34,257 nt of DNA from positions 1-34,257 of the forward strand of contig JAPKBM010000017.1 in NCBI GenBank assembly GCA_026421205.1, written 5' to 3'. The notes beneath the pieces were generated by a model. That model was given only the letters and a program-made list of their open reading frames with translations, was not told the origin of the DNA and did not search any database. Positions 1 through 7,078 of this stretch are shown piece after piece. Source of the stretch: Planctomycetota bacterium (GTDB taxonomy: Bacteria; Planctomycetota; UBA1135). Position numbers and translations under genes: made by a program. The first letter of the stretch is position 1; each line of letters starts with the position of its first letter.

Positions 1-1432
1 CCTGCACACTCTGCAGCTGCGCCACCGCCTGGGCGTACGCGGTTCTCGCCCCCAACTCCGCCGTCTTGGCCGTCAACAAATCATTTTGAAACTGCAGCCG
101 CTGAAAATTGGTGGAAACGCCCTCCTGCAAGCGACGCTCCTCTGCATCGAGCTGGCGAGTGGCAACCCGGGTGGCCTGTGAGGTTGCGGAAACTCTGGCC
201 GATAAATAATTCACGGATCGAACTGCGTCTCGAACCTCCGACGCAACCTGATGCTCCGCATCCTGGTAAGTCCGCTCCGCAAGTTCTTTGGCATAGCGAG
301 TCCGCGTTACCGTACCCTGGTACTGATCATTTCCAAACGGAATCTCAAAGACGAAACCTGCGCTATAACCCGGAAAATCAAAATCTAAAATGGGGCGAAC
401 GGACTGTTGCCAGCGCTCACTTTGTGAGTAACTATTTCCTGTGGTCACAAAGTCTAGCTTTGGCTTTGTATTTTCCACAGCCACCTCCCAATTCAACTTC
501 GCCTGCTCTAAATCCAAACGCAACTGCTTCAAACTAGAGCGGGCCAGTAAAGCCACCTGAAAGGCATCCTCCCAAGAAAGGTCCACCGTAACGGCTTCGG
601 GCAATGCACTGATGGGAAGGAAACTCAGTTCCCAATCTCCCGCAGAATCCAGCCCAAAAATCGCCAAGCGAAGCCCATCCTGTGCCACCTGCACAGTATT
701 CTCCGCCGTCAACAGGGCGTCGGTCCTTGAGGCGATGTCGGCTTCGGTTTGCACCACTTCCACCTCGGCAACAGCACCCACCTGGAACCGAGCCTGCGTG
801 ACATCGCGCAGTTCTTTGGCCATCTTCAACCCAAAATCTTTGACGTCGGCGTCCTCTAAGGCCAGCGCCAAATCCCAATAGGCATTCACAGCAGCTTGAA
901 CACTCTCTTCATTCGCCTGCTGAATTCCGGTTTGCGCTTTTTCTTGTGCAATGCGGGCGGTGATTAGATTCTGCGTGTTGGTTAAACTCCACCCCCCGCG
1001 AAGGAGAGGCTGGGTGAAACTGAAGTTCAAGGATGCGTTGGCCTGGTCCTCCGGCAAATAATTAAAAGAACTATCATCTTCTTTTAAACTCAACGAATAG
1101 GTAGCGCCACTTTGCAACATGCCTCGGATTCCTTGGCTTGCGGAAACTACGGTAGATTCTGACTCGTCTCCAATTCCAGGAAGAGTAGAAAAGAAACCAC
1201 TCAGAGGTTGCTCCAAATAGGAATATGTGACGTCGGCGAAAAAGACCGGATCAAACGCGCCTTGGGCTTCTCGAACTCCCCCCTTGGCGGACAAGGCGGC
1301 CAGCTGAGCCTGTCGAATGGATGGCCCGTTTTTCTGCACCAGCCGGACCACATCCTCCACACGAAGTGGCATCGGGGAAGCGGGCTCCTGCAACGGCGCA
1401 GGAGAAATTAGAAGGAGGAGGGAGGTCAGCAT
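1..1432 (-). CDS. TolC-family outer-membrane efflux protein (partial, C-terminus off the left edge)
   Basis: I translated the minus strand from an ATG at 1432; the frame stays open to base 1, giving 477 residues without a stop. It begins with a short hydrophobic leader (MLTSLLLLISPAP), as expected for export. The pattern is typical of TolC/OEP proteins: long amphipathic helices rich in Gln, Ala and Glu, an early FDPVFFADVTYSY segment, and FTQPLLRGGW just before the first long helical hairpin. Such proteins form the outer-membrane channel of tripartite efflux pumps or type I secretion systems. The start lies 27 nt after the stop of the anti-sigma gene in the same frame, with a weak GAGG about 6 nt upstream. 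It could serve the RND pump at 24848-29287, but it is not adjacent to it, so that pairing is only a guess. Confidence 0.88.
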   Translation of the reverse strand, partial: MLTSLLLLISPAPLQEPASPMPLRVEDVVRLVQKNGPSIRQAQLAALSAKGGVREAQGAFDPVFFADVTYSYLEQPLSGFFSTLPGIGDESESTVVSASQGIRGMLQSGATYSLSLKEDDSSFNYLPEDQANASLNFSFTQPLLRGGWSLTNTQNLITARIAQEKAQTGIQQANEESVQAAVNAYWDLALALEDADVKDFGLKMAKELRDVTQARFQVGAVAEVEVVQTEADIASRTDALLTAENTVQVAQDGLRLAIFGLDSAGDWELSFLPISALPEAVTVDLSWEDAFQVALLARSSLKQLRLDLEQAKLNWEVAVENTKPKLDFVTTGNSYSQSERWQQSVRPILDFDFPGYSAGFVFEIPFGNDQYQGTVTRTRYAKELAERTYQDAEHQVASEVRDAVRSVNYLSARVSATSQATRVATRQLDAEERRLQEGVSTNFQRLQFQNDLLTAKTAELGARTAYAQAVAQLQSVQ

Positions 1433-1459
1433 GACGGACCTCAGGATAACGTCGAGAAA

Positions 1460-2137
1460 CTACTCGGACAGGAAGAGGCGCTCGGGGGAGCCGTCGGCGA
1501 AGAGGGTCCAACGCCAGGCTTTGAGCTGAGGATGGGATCCTTGTTCTTTTTCAAGGACACGCACGCGCGACTGTAAATCCAACGGTGGTGGATCCGTCAA
1601 ACCCAATGCACATCGCCGAAGCCATTCTTGTTGAAGCTCCTTTACGGTGGCGCCTTGCCAACTTTGTCGGGCGGGAGATGCGGCAGGTTGCGTAAAGGTC
1701 TTGCCCGATTTTTCCCAAGCGGAAATCGCCTGCGCCATGCGGTTGGAAACCTCCACGGCTTCTTTCCATTCCAAACTAAACATGCCATCCTCCAAAGTAA
1801 GCTCCGGAGGAATCACTTGCCAATGAGGCGGAGACATAACTTCCGTCTTCACCGAAGGGTGCGGCACCTCAAAGCCAATCACGGGAACCGACGGCTTCTC
1901 CAGCAACAAAAAACCCACCAAAGCCGCAACGGGACCCGCCAAAGTGGTCATCACCAAAAGCGAAGCGGCTACTTGAATCCATCGGTCTCGACGAAGCGCC
2001 TCTCTGAATCTCCACGGCCTTTGAAGGCGGATATGCAAGGAGTCCGCGAAATCAGAGGAAAGCTCGGGATCCGGCAGAGCCTTGCGCATGGCGTCGGCGA
2101 ATTCTGAAAGTGGGTCTTCGGGGAAAGATGTTTTCAT
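1460..2137 (-). CDS. Probable membrane anti-sigma factor (single-pass, no zinc-finger motif)
   Basis: This 225-residue protein has a charged N-terminal region, one strong transmembrane segment at about residues 54-79, and a 145-residue C-terminal part that would lie outside the cytoplasm. Its ATG overlaps the stop of the ECF sigma gene by 4 nt (ATGA), so the two are probably translationally coupled. Position and topology are those of an anti-sigma factor that holds an ECF sigma factor at the membrane. I see no HxxxCxxC zinc anti-sigma motif in the first 50 residues, so it is not a classical ZAS protein. The role rests on context and topology, not on a recognised domain. The C-terminal part includes a Trp-rich segment and no enzyme motif that I recognise. 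Confidence 0.6.
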   Translation of the reverse strand: MKTSFPEDPLSEFADAMRKALPDPELSSDFADSLHIRLQRPWRFREALRRDRWIQVAASLLVMTTLAGPVAALVGFLLLEKPSVPVIGFEVPHPSVKTEVMSPPHWQVIPPELTLEDGMFSLEWKEAVEVSNRMAQAISAWEKSGKTFTQPAASPARQSWQGATVKELQQEWLRRCALGLTDPPPLDLQSRVRVLEKEQGSHPQLKAWRWTLFADGSPERLFLSE

Positions 2138-2694
2138 GCGTCGTTTTCTGAATCTGAGCCCAAAACAGGCTCCAGTTGCCGTTTTAATTTCTGCAGGATG
2201 TAATGCACACGGGACTTCACCGTACCGACGGGGATCTTCATAATCTCCCCCACTTCCCGATACGGAAGTTGCTGAAAGATGGCCAATTCCACCAATTCTC
2301 TGGTGCTGTCATCCAGTTGGCCCAACGCGGCATGAAGAAGTTGGGCGCGATCTTGTGCGTGTCCATCCTCCCAAGGGCTGGGCGCGGTGTCCACTGCATC
2401 GGGAAAGCTTTCCCCCAAAGTAAGAGGCCGACGCCGTCGGCAATAGTCAATCCACAAATTCCGAGCGATGCGGAGCAAATAGGCGTCCAGTCGGCCCGAG
2501 GATTGGTACCGACTGCGGCTTTGGAAGGCTTTAAGGAAAACATGTTGCGCGAGGTCCTCCGCCGTAGTGCTTTGGGCGCCTTGGCGAAAGAAGTACCCCT
2601 TGAGGCGGGGGCCCATTTCCTTGACCAGCTCGTTGAAGGCGGAGGCATCTCCTTCTTGAAAGCGAGCCAGCAAATCCGAGGGTCCGGTGCTCAT
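2134..2694 (-). CDS. ECF-type RNA polymerase sigma factor
   Basis: A 186-residue sigma-70 family protein of ECF size with two domains. Region 2 lies at about residues 20-90 and includes AEDLAQHVFLKAF and the helix AYLLRIARNLWIDYCRRRR, which recognises the -10 element. Region 4 lies at about residues 125-172 and ends in the helix-turn-helix LPYREVGEIMKIPVGTVKSR. A longer frame runs upstream to 2859, but I chose ATG 2694 because it overlaps the tsaE stop by exactly 4 nt (ATGA) and starts just before the normal ECF N-terminus. The following gene encodes a membrane protein that is probably its anti-sigma factor. It is co-transcribed with thiL and tsaE upstream and a TolC-like gene downstream; efflux or envelope genes are plausible targets. 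Confidence 0.93.
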   Translation of the reverse strand: MSTGPSDLLARFQEGDASAFNELVKEMGPRLKGYFFRQGAQSTTAEDLAQHVFLKAFQSRSRYQSSGRLDAYLLRIARNLWIDYCRRRRPLTLGESFPDAVDTAPSPWEDGHAQDRAQLLHAALGQLDDSTRELVELAIFQQLPYREVGEIMKIPVGTVKSRVHYILQKLKRQLEPVLGSDSENDA

Positions 2695-3185
2695 GAGGTA
2701 CCCAGAAGAACGGGAGCCCCGAAGGCCTGGTTCAATAATTTTTCCGAAAAAGGCCCAGTGGCGATCAGGGTGACTCGGCGCTCCTCTTCCTCTTGGCCAG
2801 GCTCCAAAGTAGCCTGAATCCGGTCGTCCAGGAGCCACGCCGACGCCTTTTCGGCCCACTCCATCAAAACGACCTTCCCGCGAAACTCCTGAGCTAAACC
2901 CTCCATGAGCAAGGAGTCCAACCGCTCCTGAAAATACGCGTCAAAGTGGAGGACCTCGTGACGCCCTGTATATTCCCTGCATAGGAGATAGGTCGGCGAA
3001 GCCAGAGGCTCTTTCACCGCAAGGCCACGCCCAAGTCCTCGGCAGAACGTCGTTTTTCCCGCACCCAGTGGGCCGTTCAAAGCCAAAAAGCTCCCCGGCG
3101 CAAGAACTGCACCCAAACGCTCTCCTAAAGCCACTGTTTCTGAAGGCGCTTGCGAGGTCCAGGACCAAGTCGGCAAAGGACTCAC
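2691..3185 (-). CDS. tsaE: tRNA threonylcarbamoyladenosine biosynthesis ATPase TsaE
   Basis: TsaE is the small P-loop ATPase that works with TsaB and TsaD to make N6-threonylcarbamoyladenosine at position 37 of ANN-decoding tRNAs. The Walker A motif GPLGAGKTT is at about residues 38-46, preceded by the usual SETVALGERLG helix, and followed by the family's SPTYLL and HFDAYF segments. I chose the GTG at 3185 because it overlaps the thiL stop by 4 nt (GTGA), like the other junctions in this operon, and gives 164 residues, close to the family norm of about 150. An ATG at 3242 would add 19 residues and overlap thiL by 61 nt, which is less likely. Confidence 0.9.
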   Translation of the reverse strand: MSPLPTWSWTSQAPSETVALGERLGAVLAPGSFLALNGPLGAGKTTFCRGLGRGLAVKEPLASPTYLLCREYTGRHEVLHFDAYFQERLDSLLMEGLAQEFRGKVVLMEWAEKASAWLLDDRIQATLEPGQEEEERRVTLIATGPFSEKLLNQAFGAPVLLGTS

Positions 3186-4063
3186 CACGTATGGCCCCAG
3201 GGCTTGACTTGAGGTTTCCACAGAGTTCCGTCTAGTTTCCATCGGAGACCTTTTCGTTTCTCAATGACGCCGATTTCCGTCCAGCCTACCTTTTGAAGCA
3301 ACGCATCGGAAGATGCCCTCCGTGCCTGACGAGGGGCAAGCACCACCAAAAGTTCGTAGTCCTCTCCCTCCGCCACAGCCGAGGCCAGGCTTGCTTTGGT
3401 GTTGCATGGCACGGACTCTCCATAAACCGTGGCCCCGACTTCGGAAGCACGCAGGATGCGGGGCAAGTCGGCCATCAAACCGTCACTTAAATCCATCATG
3501 GCGTGGGGCGTGTACTTTTCCAAAAGGCGCCGACCTTCGGCCAGACGTGGATGAGGAAGCCGATGCCTCCCCGACTCCACCGCGCCTCCCAATTTCCCGG
3601 TCACCCAAATGGAATCCCCCGAGCGTGCACCCCCTCGGCCGACAGGTGCCTTGCGCGCCAAACCCATGACGGTGCAAGTCAGCACCACGTGTGGTGCGGT
3701 GGAAAGATCTCCACCAATCACCGGAACATCCCAAACTTTGGCCTCTTTCAAAAAAGCGTGCATCAGCGCCCGCATCCATGCTCCCCCCTTTTCTGTCGGC
3801 GCGGCCACGGTCCATTGCACCGCCCAAGGCTTGGCCCCTGCCGCCGCCAAATCACTCAAGGAACGTCGTAAAAGTTTGCGCGCCATCGCCGACGGCCCCG
3901 CCGTGGGGAGTAAATGAACTCCCTCCACTAACTGATCCACACTCTGCACAAGAAGGCTTCCCTTTGGGGGGCGCAAAGTGGCACAATCATCCCCGGGGCC
4001 AGTCAAGCCCCGCCGCTTTGGAAACGCATTCCGAAACAAAGCGTGCAATGCCTCTTCCCTCAT
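3182..4063 (-). CDS. thiL: Thiamine-monophosphate kinase ThiL
   Basis: ThiL phosphorylates thiamine monophosphate with ATP to give thiamine diphosphate, the last step of cofactor synthesis. Family motifs are in order: GPGDDCA near residue 22, SVDQLVEGVHL near 40 (the usual T-x-D-x-L-V-E-G-V-H-F element), the VIGGDLS segment, and DLSDGL, all of which bind Mg-ATP. From ATG 4063 the protein is 293 residues, somewhat shorter than the usual 310-330. The frame stays open to 4114 with a TTG, but that would run across the start of the divergent pseudopilin gene. It is the first gene of the thiL-tsaE-sigma-anti-sigma-tolC operon. No clear promoter or Shine-Dalgarno sequence is visible upstream. Confidence 0.93.
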   Translation of the reverse strand: MREEALHALFRNAFPKRRGLTGPGDDCATLRPPKGSLLVQSVDQLVEGVHLLPTAGPSAMARKLLRRSLSDLAAAGAKPWAVQWTVAAPTEKGGAWMRALMHAFLKEAKVWDVPVIGGDLSTAPHVVLTCTVMGLARKAPVGRGGARSGDSIWVTGKLGGAVESGRHRLPHPRLAEGRRLLEKYTPHAMMDLSDGLMADLPRILRASEVGATVYGESVPCNTKASLASAVAEGEDYELLVVLAPRQARRASSDALLQKVGWTEIGVIEKRKGLRWKLDGTLWKPQVKPWGHTW

Positions 4064-4066
4064 TTG

Positions 4067-4546
4067 ATGCAACGCCCCCGCCCATCGCCATCGCGGTCTA
4101 AACCCCAACAACACGGTCTGAGCCGTGCAGAGTGGCTTTGGATTGTAGGGTTAGGTCTTGGAATCACTCTGCTCATTCTAGGCACCCTGCGCCATGACTT
4201 AACCCAAGCAAAAGTTCGGCGCGCTTCCGACGTCCTGGACTACCTCACCGCCCAAGTGCATCAGGCCATGCAGACCGCCGATGAAAACGAATGGCCGACA
4301 ACCTTGGTCGGCCCCGGTGAGGTCCCCAGCGAACTACCTTTGGAAATGCCCCTGTTGGCGGACCTCTTGGCCGACACCGTTTTTCTCCCGACGGACCCCT
4401 GGGGTCATGCTTATGTCATTTCCAGGCAAGACGCGATGAAACGCCCTACTTGGCTTGTGCGCTCCGCCGGTCCCCACAATCAGCTGCCTGCCGCGAAGGA
4501 TGTGGGGCAAGCACTGGTTAGAGAATTAATTCCCCCGCAGCCCTAA
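4067..4546 (+). CDS. GspG-like pseudopilin (orphan type II secretion / type IV pilus-like protein)
   Basis: A 159-residue protein. It starts with a basic 17-residue leader ending in Gly, followed by LSRAE and a hydrophobic stretch (WLWIVGLGLGITLLILGTL). This is the prepilin peptidase pattern: cleavage after Gly17 would leave Glu at mature position +5 (residue 22). The C-terminal part has TDPWGHAYVI and LVRSAGPHNQ, which match the DPWGxxYxx and SxGPNxxxxT signatures of GspG-like major pseudopilins. No other secretion or pilus genes lie in the window. The start codon is only 3 nt from the divergent thiL start. The 3' end overlaps the convergent ThiE-like gene by 29 nt. ATG 4043 is an alternative start that would add 8 residues. 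Confidence 0.75.
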   Translation: MQRPRPSPSRSKPQQHGLSRAEWLWIVGLGLGITLLILGTLRHDLTQAKVRRASDVLDYLTAQVHQAMQTADENEWPTTLVGPGEVPSELPLEMPLLADLLADTVFLPTDPWGHAYVISRQDAMKRPTWLVRSAGPHNQLPAAKDVGQALVRELIPPQP

Positions 4547-5078
4547 GAACGGCAACGGCGTGAGCCCCTGCATCTATGCAGGATTGGGCTTCGGTTCGGG
4601 TCAAGATTCCACCCAAAGCAATCACGGGAATCCCCCGCGCACAAACTTCTGCGAGAACTTCTAGACCTTGGACCTCTAAAATTTCCTCTTTGGAAGGCGT
4701 CGGGTAAACGGGGCTAAAAAAGATAAAGTCGGCGCGACAATCTTTGGCCCTTTGCCATTCCGCGTCGTTGTGCACCGAAAACCCCAAGGCTTGTCCAGAG
4801 GTTTTCCGCTGGGCAAGTTCCTCCCAAGGCAAACTTCTATGGCCCCCAATCAGGGCATCGGCCTGCACCAAGTTCGCCCAATCCGAACGTCCATGAACCG
4901 CCAGCCAAGGTGCTTTTTCTTTCATACGGCGAAGAACTCCAAGCGCCTCTCTTTCAGAAACCTGTGGATTGCGAAAAGTCCAGGCGTCAGCGTCGGAAGT
5001 TTTCTTTATCCACGCCTCGGCCTGCTCCAGATTGGCCCAATCACTGGCAATGGTCCAGACTCCGGCGGGAAGATTCAT
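4518..5078 (-). CDS. Thiamine phosphate synthase / TenI-family protein
   Basis: A 186-residue TIM-barrel protein of the ThiE/TenI family. Visible family elements are ADFIFFSPVYPTPSK (residues 116-130), corresponding to the usual GPVFPTxTK phosphate-binding loop, GIPVIALGGI (149-158) and GAHAVAVLRA near the C-terminus. The middle of the protein, LAVHGRSDWANLVQADALIGG, replaces the normal xxINDRxDLAxxxGADGVHLG, so key substrate residues are altered. I therefore cannot say whether it couples the pyrimidine and thiazole moieties or is a TenI-like aminase or isomerase. A segment at residues 12-24 is almost repeated at 65-77. ATG 5078 overlaps the previous stop by 4 nt (ATGA). It is the last gene of the aroA operon, with thiL nearby on the same strand. 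Confidence 0.8.
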   Translation of the reverse strand: MNLPAGVWTIASDWANLEQAEAWIKKTSDADAWTFRNPQVSEREALGVLRRMKEKAPWLAVHGRSDWANLVQADALIGGHRSLPWEELAQRKTSGQALGFSVHNDAEWQRAKDCRADFIFFSPVYPTPSKEEILEVQGLEVLAEVCARGIPVIALGGILTRTEAQSCIDAGAHAVAVLRAAGELIL

Positions 5079-7078
5079 GCGGTGGCGCCACGCAAACGAA
5101 TGGAAACGCCGTAATCTCGAATCCAACCCGTTATTTCTTCCACGTCACCTTTAGATTGAAGGATGAGCGCAGTGGAGTCCGTGCGTTTGAGCCCGAGCTT
5201 TCCTAATTTTGGGTGAGACTCAATCCGGTCAAGGATTTCTGGGGACGCGCAAGTGAGTTCGCCGGTCTGCGTGCACCAAGTCACCATACCGTCACTCTTT
5301 GCCCACGACTCCAAAGAGAATTCAATGTTTTGGGGAATGGGAGTGCGGGAATATTTTCGCAAGGTGGCCAAAACATCATCCAAGGACATGCCTTCGGTCA
5401 AAGCACGGCGCAATGCTGCCGGAGTGAGTCGGTAGTGATAGAGATGCTCACTCTTCTCTCGCTCACAGAAACGATCAAATTCATAAATCAAAGCGTGCGC
5501 ACCCTTCCCGGGGAAGAAAACAATTTCGAAGTCTGGGTTTACAACAATATGGCCAGCGCCCGCCAATTCCTGGATAGGAATCATGCCCAAGAACTCCGCA
5601 CCGATTTCCGTTAAACGAATCGCCGACGCCCGGCCGTTCTCCTCATACCCCAAATCAATAAATCCAATCAGATAAAGGTGTTTGCGAATCCAAGTAAATA
5701 AATTCCAAACTAGGGATTCCAAGTCTGCGGAGGACCGCAATGGAAACTCACCATGCTCCCCCTCTTGTGCGTTTAGCTGAAGTGATGCAAGGTAGAAATG
5801 GCGCGAAACATAAGCCAGTGCCATGGCGTCATACCAAAGATTGGGCGTCATGCGTTTCAAGAAGCCCAAAGCAATGCGCCGCATTTGAATCTGATGCCGA
5901 AGATCACCGGGCATATCCCTGTCTTCCACCAAGCAGTCCAACATCATGCGTTGCTTTTCATGCAAGCCACTTGACAAGAAGTTTTTCCCTGCATCGGTCA
6001 CACGAAAAGTCCGCTCACCGGTCCGGTCAATCAAACGGAAGGCCAAGGCAAATCGGTACTCCATCTCTAGGATTTCCAACTTTCCGAATTCACGGCCAGG
6101 GTTCGGAATCAAACGCTCCGCGAGGCGTTTTCCGGTAGATTTAAAGATGGTGCCACGCACGGTAAAACGAATCACCTCATCGTCCACGTAATTGGCAAAA
6201 CGGTCAAAGTTAGAAACAAAGTCCACGCCAATCGAAGCTTCATCGGAAGGCTGAATCTCTCCTTTGGTGGCCTGTGAAGAAAACCAAGCGGCCATCACTT
6301 CTTGAAAGATAGTCACTACTCTTCCGCGTTGCCGAAGACCGTAGGGCTCTAAATTCAAATATCCCGATGTCCCCAAGGAGGCGTCCTCGAGGGCTTCGCA
6401 GATTTGGTCGGCGGGCACCTTGGAGATTTTCGACAGCTTCCGCAGGGAAAGAATGCCGCCATGTTGGTGAACCATTTCCGTGAATACCGCATGAACCGGC
6501 TTTGGCAATTCGGCAACGCGCGCCAGCACAGCGGACTCATCTGCAAGAAAACCGAACATGCGGTCTACCTGCCCTTCAGCGGAGTCTCCGGCAAGACCTT
6601 CGCCTGCCATCATGTCCTCTAAGAAGCCTCGGAGTTGAAAAAGAGCCTTGGAAGGGCGGTCTTTCTGCTCCAAAGAACGAAAGGCCGCGGCAATTTCTGT
6701 CGGGACCCCCCACACCGTGGAAGTGACGCCATCATGCCCGATCGATAAATTCGCAATGAGGCCCACGGACACTAAATCAGCCAAGGCCCCGCGGACTGCT
6801 GTTGCAGAAATTCCTTCCCGGTGCGCGCGCTTTTTAATCTCGTCAAAATGAAGAGTCTTTCCGGAAAGCGCAATCATGGATTCAAATACGGGCGACGCCG
6901 CTCCATCCAAACGAGAAAACACTGACGCCGTTGCCGGTCCACTGGTCATTCGGCCCTGAAGCACCTCCAGCAAGTCTTGCGATTCCCCGGGCGCTTCGCC
7001 ACCAATCCAAATGTCATGCAAAGAGAGAAGGTCACTCTGCCCCCGATTCTTCAAGGTCCGCAAAAGAGAAACTCTCAT
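5075..7078 (-). CDS. Helicase-associated (XPB/Ssl2 N-terminal-like) protein, partner of XPB
   Basis: A 667-residue protein that follows the XPB helicase with a 4-nt ATGA overlap. I recognise the arrangement of mycobacterial Rv0862c, a conserved protein of similar length beside the XPB gene Rv0861c, annotated with a helicase XPB/Ssl2 N-terminal-like domain. Near the C-terminus, the segment HIVVNPDFEIVFFPGKGAHA resembles the xLVVQxDxxIxxP element with which XPB proteins begin, and is followed by the same YRLTPAALRRA feature (YRITPISVWNA in the neighbouring XPB). The rest looks helical with winged-helix-like segments and has no Walker motifs. It probably assists or regulates the helicase in DNA repair; the function is inferred from neighbourhood and this shared domain. 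Confidence 0.78.
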   Translation of the reverse strand: MRVSLLRTLKNRGQSDLLSLHDIWIGGEAPGESQDLLEVLQGRMTSGPATASVFSRLDGAASPVFESMIALSGKTLHFDEIKKRAHREGISATAVRGALADLVSVGLIANLSIGHDGVTSTVWGVPTEIAAAFRSLEQKDRPSKALFQLRGFLEDMMAGEGLAGDSAEGQVDRMFGFLADESAVLARVAELPKPVHAVFTEMVHQHGGILSLRKLSKISKVPADQICEALEDASLGTSGYLNLEPYGLRQRGRVVTIFQEVMAAWFSSQATKGEIQPSDEASIGVDFVSNFDRFANYVDDEVIRFTVRGTIFKSTGKRLAERLIPNPGREFGKLEILEMEYRFALAFRLIDRTGERTFRVTDAGKNFLSSGLHEKQRMMLDCLVEDRDMPGDLRHQIQMRRIALGFLKRMTPNLWYDAMALAYVSRHFYLASLQLNAQEGEHGEFPLRSSADLESLVWNLFTWIRKHLYLIGFIDLGYEENGRASAIRLTEIGAEFLGMIPIQELAGAGHIVVNPDFEIVFFPGKGAHALIYEFDRFCEREKSEHLYHYRLTPAALRRALTEGMSLDDVLATLRKYSRTPIPQNIEFSLESWAKSDGMVTWCTQTGELTCASPEILDRIESHPKLGKLGLKRTDSTALILQSKGDVEEITGWIRDYGVSIRLRGATA

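Noticed and set aside
2203-2817. A 204-codon plus-strand frame opposite the sigma factor and tsaE genes
   Set aside because: Sigma region 2 and 4 motifs and TsaE motifs are clear on the minus strand; the opposite frame has no family resemblance.
2695-2859. Longer start for the ECF sigma factor at 2859
   Set aside because: It would add 55 residues with no sigma-like sequence and overlap tsaE deeply, while ATG 2694 gives a 4-nt overlap and a normal ECF N-terminus.
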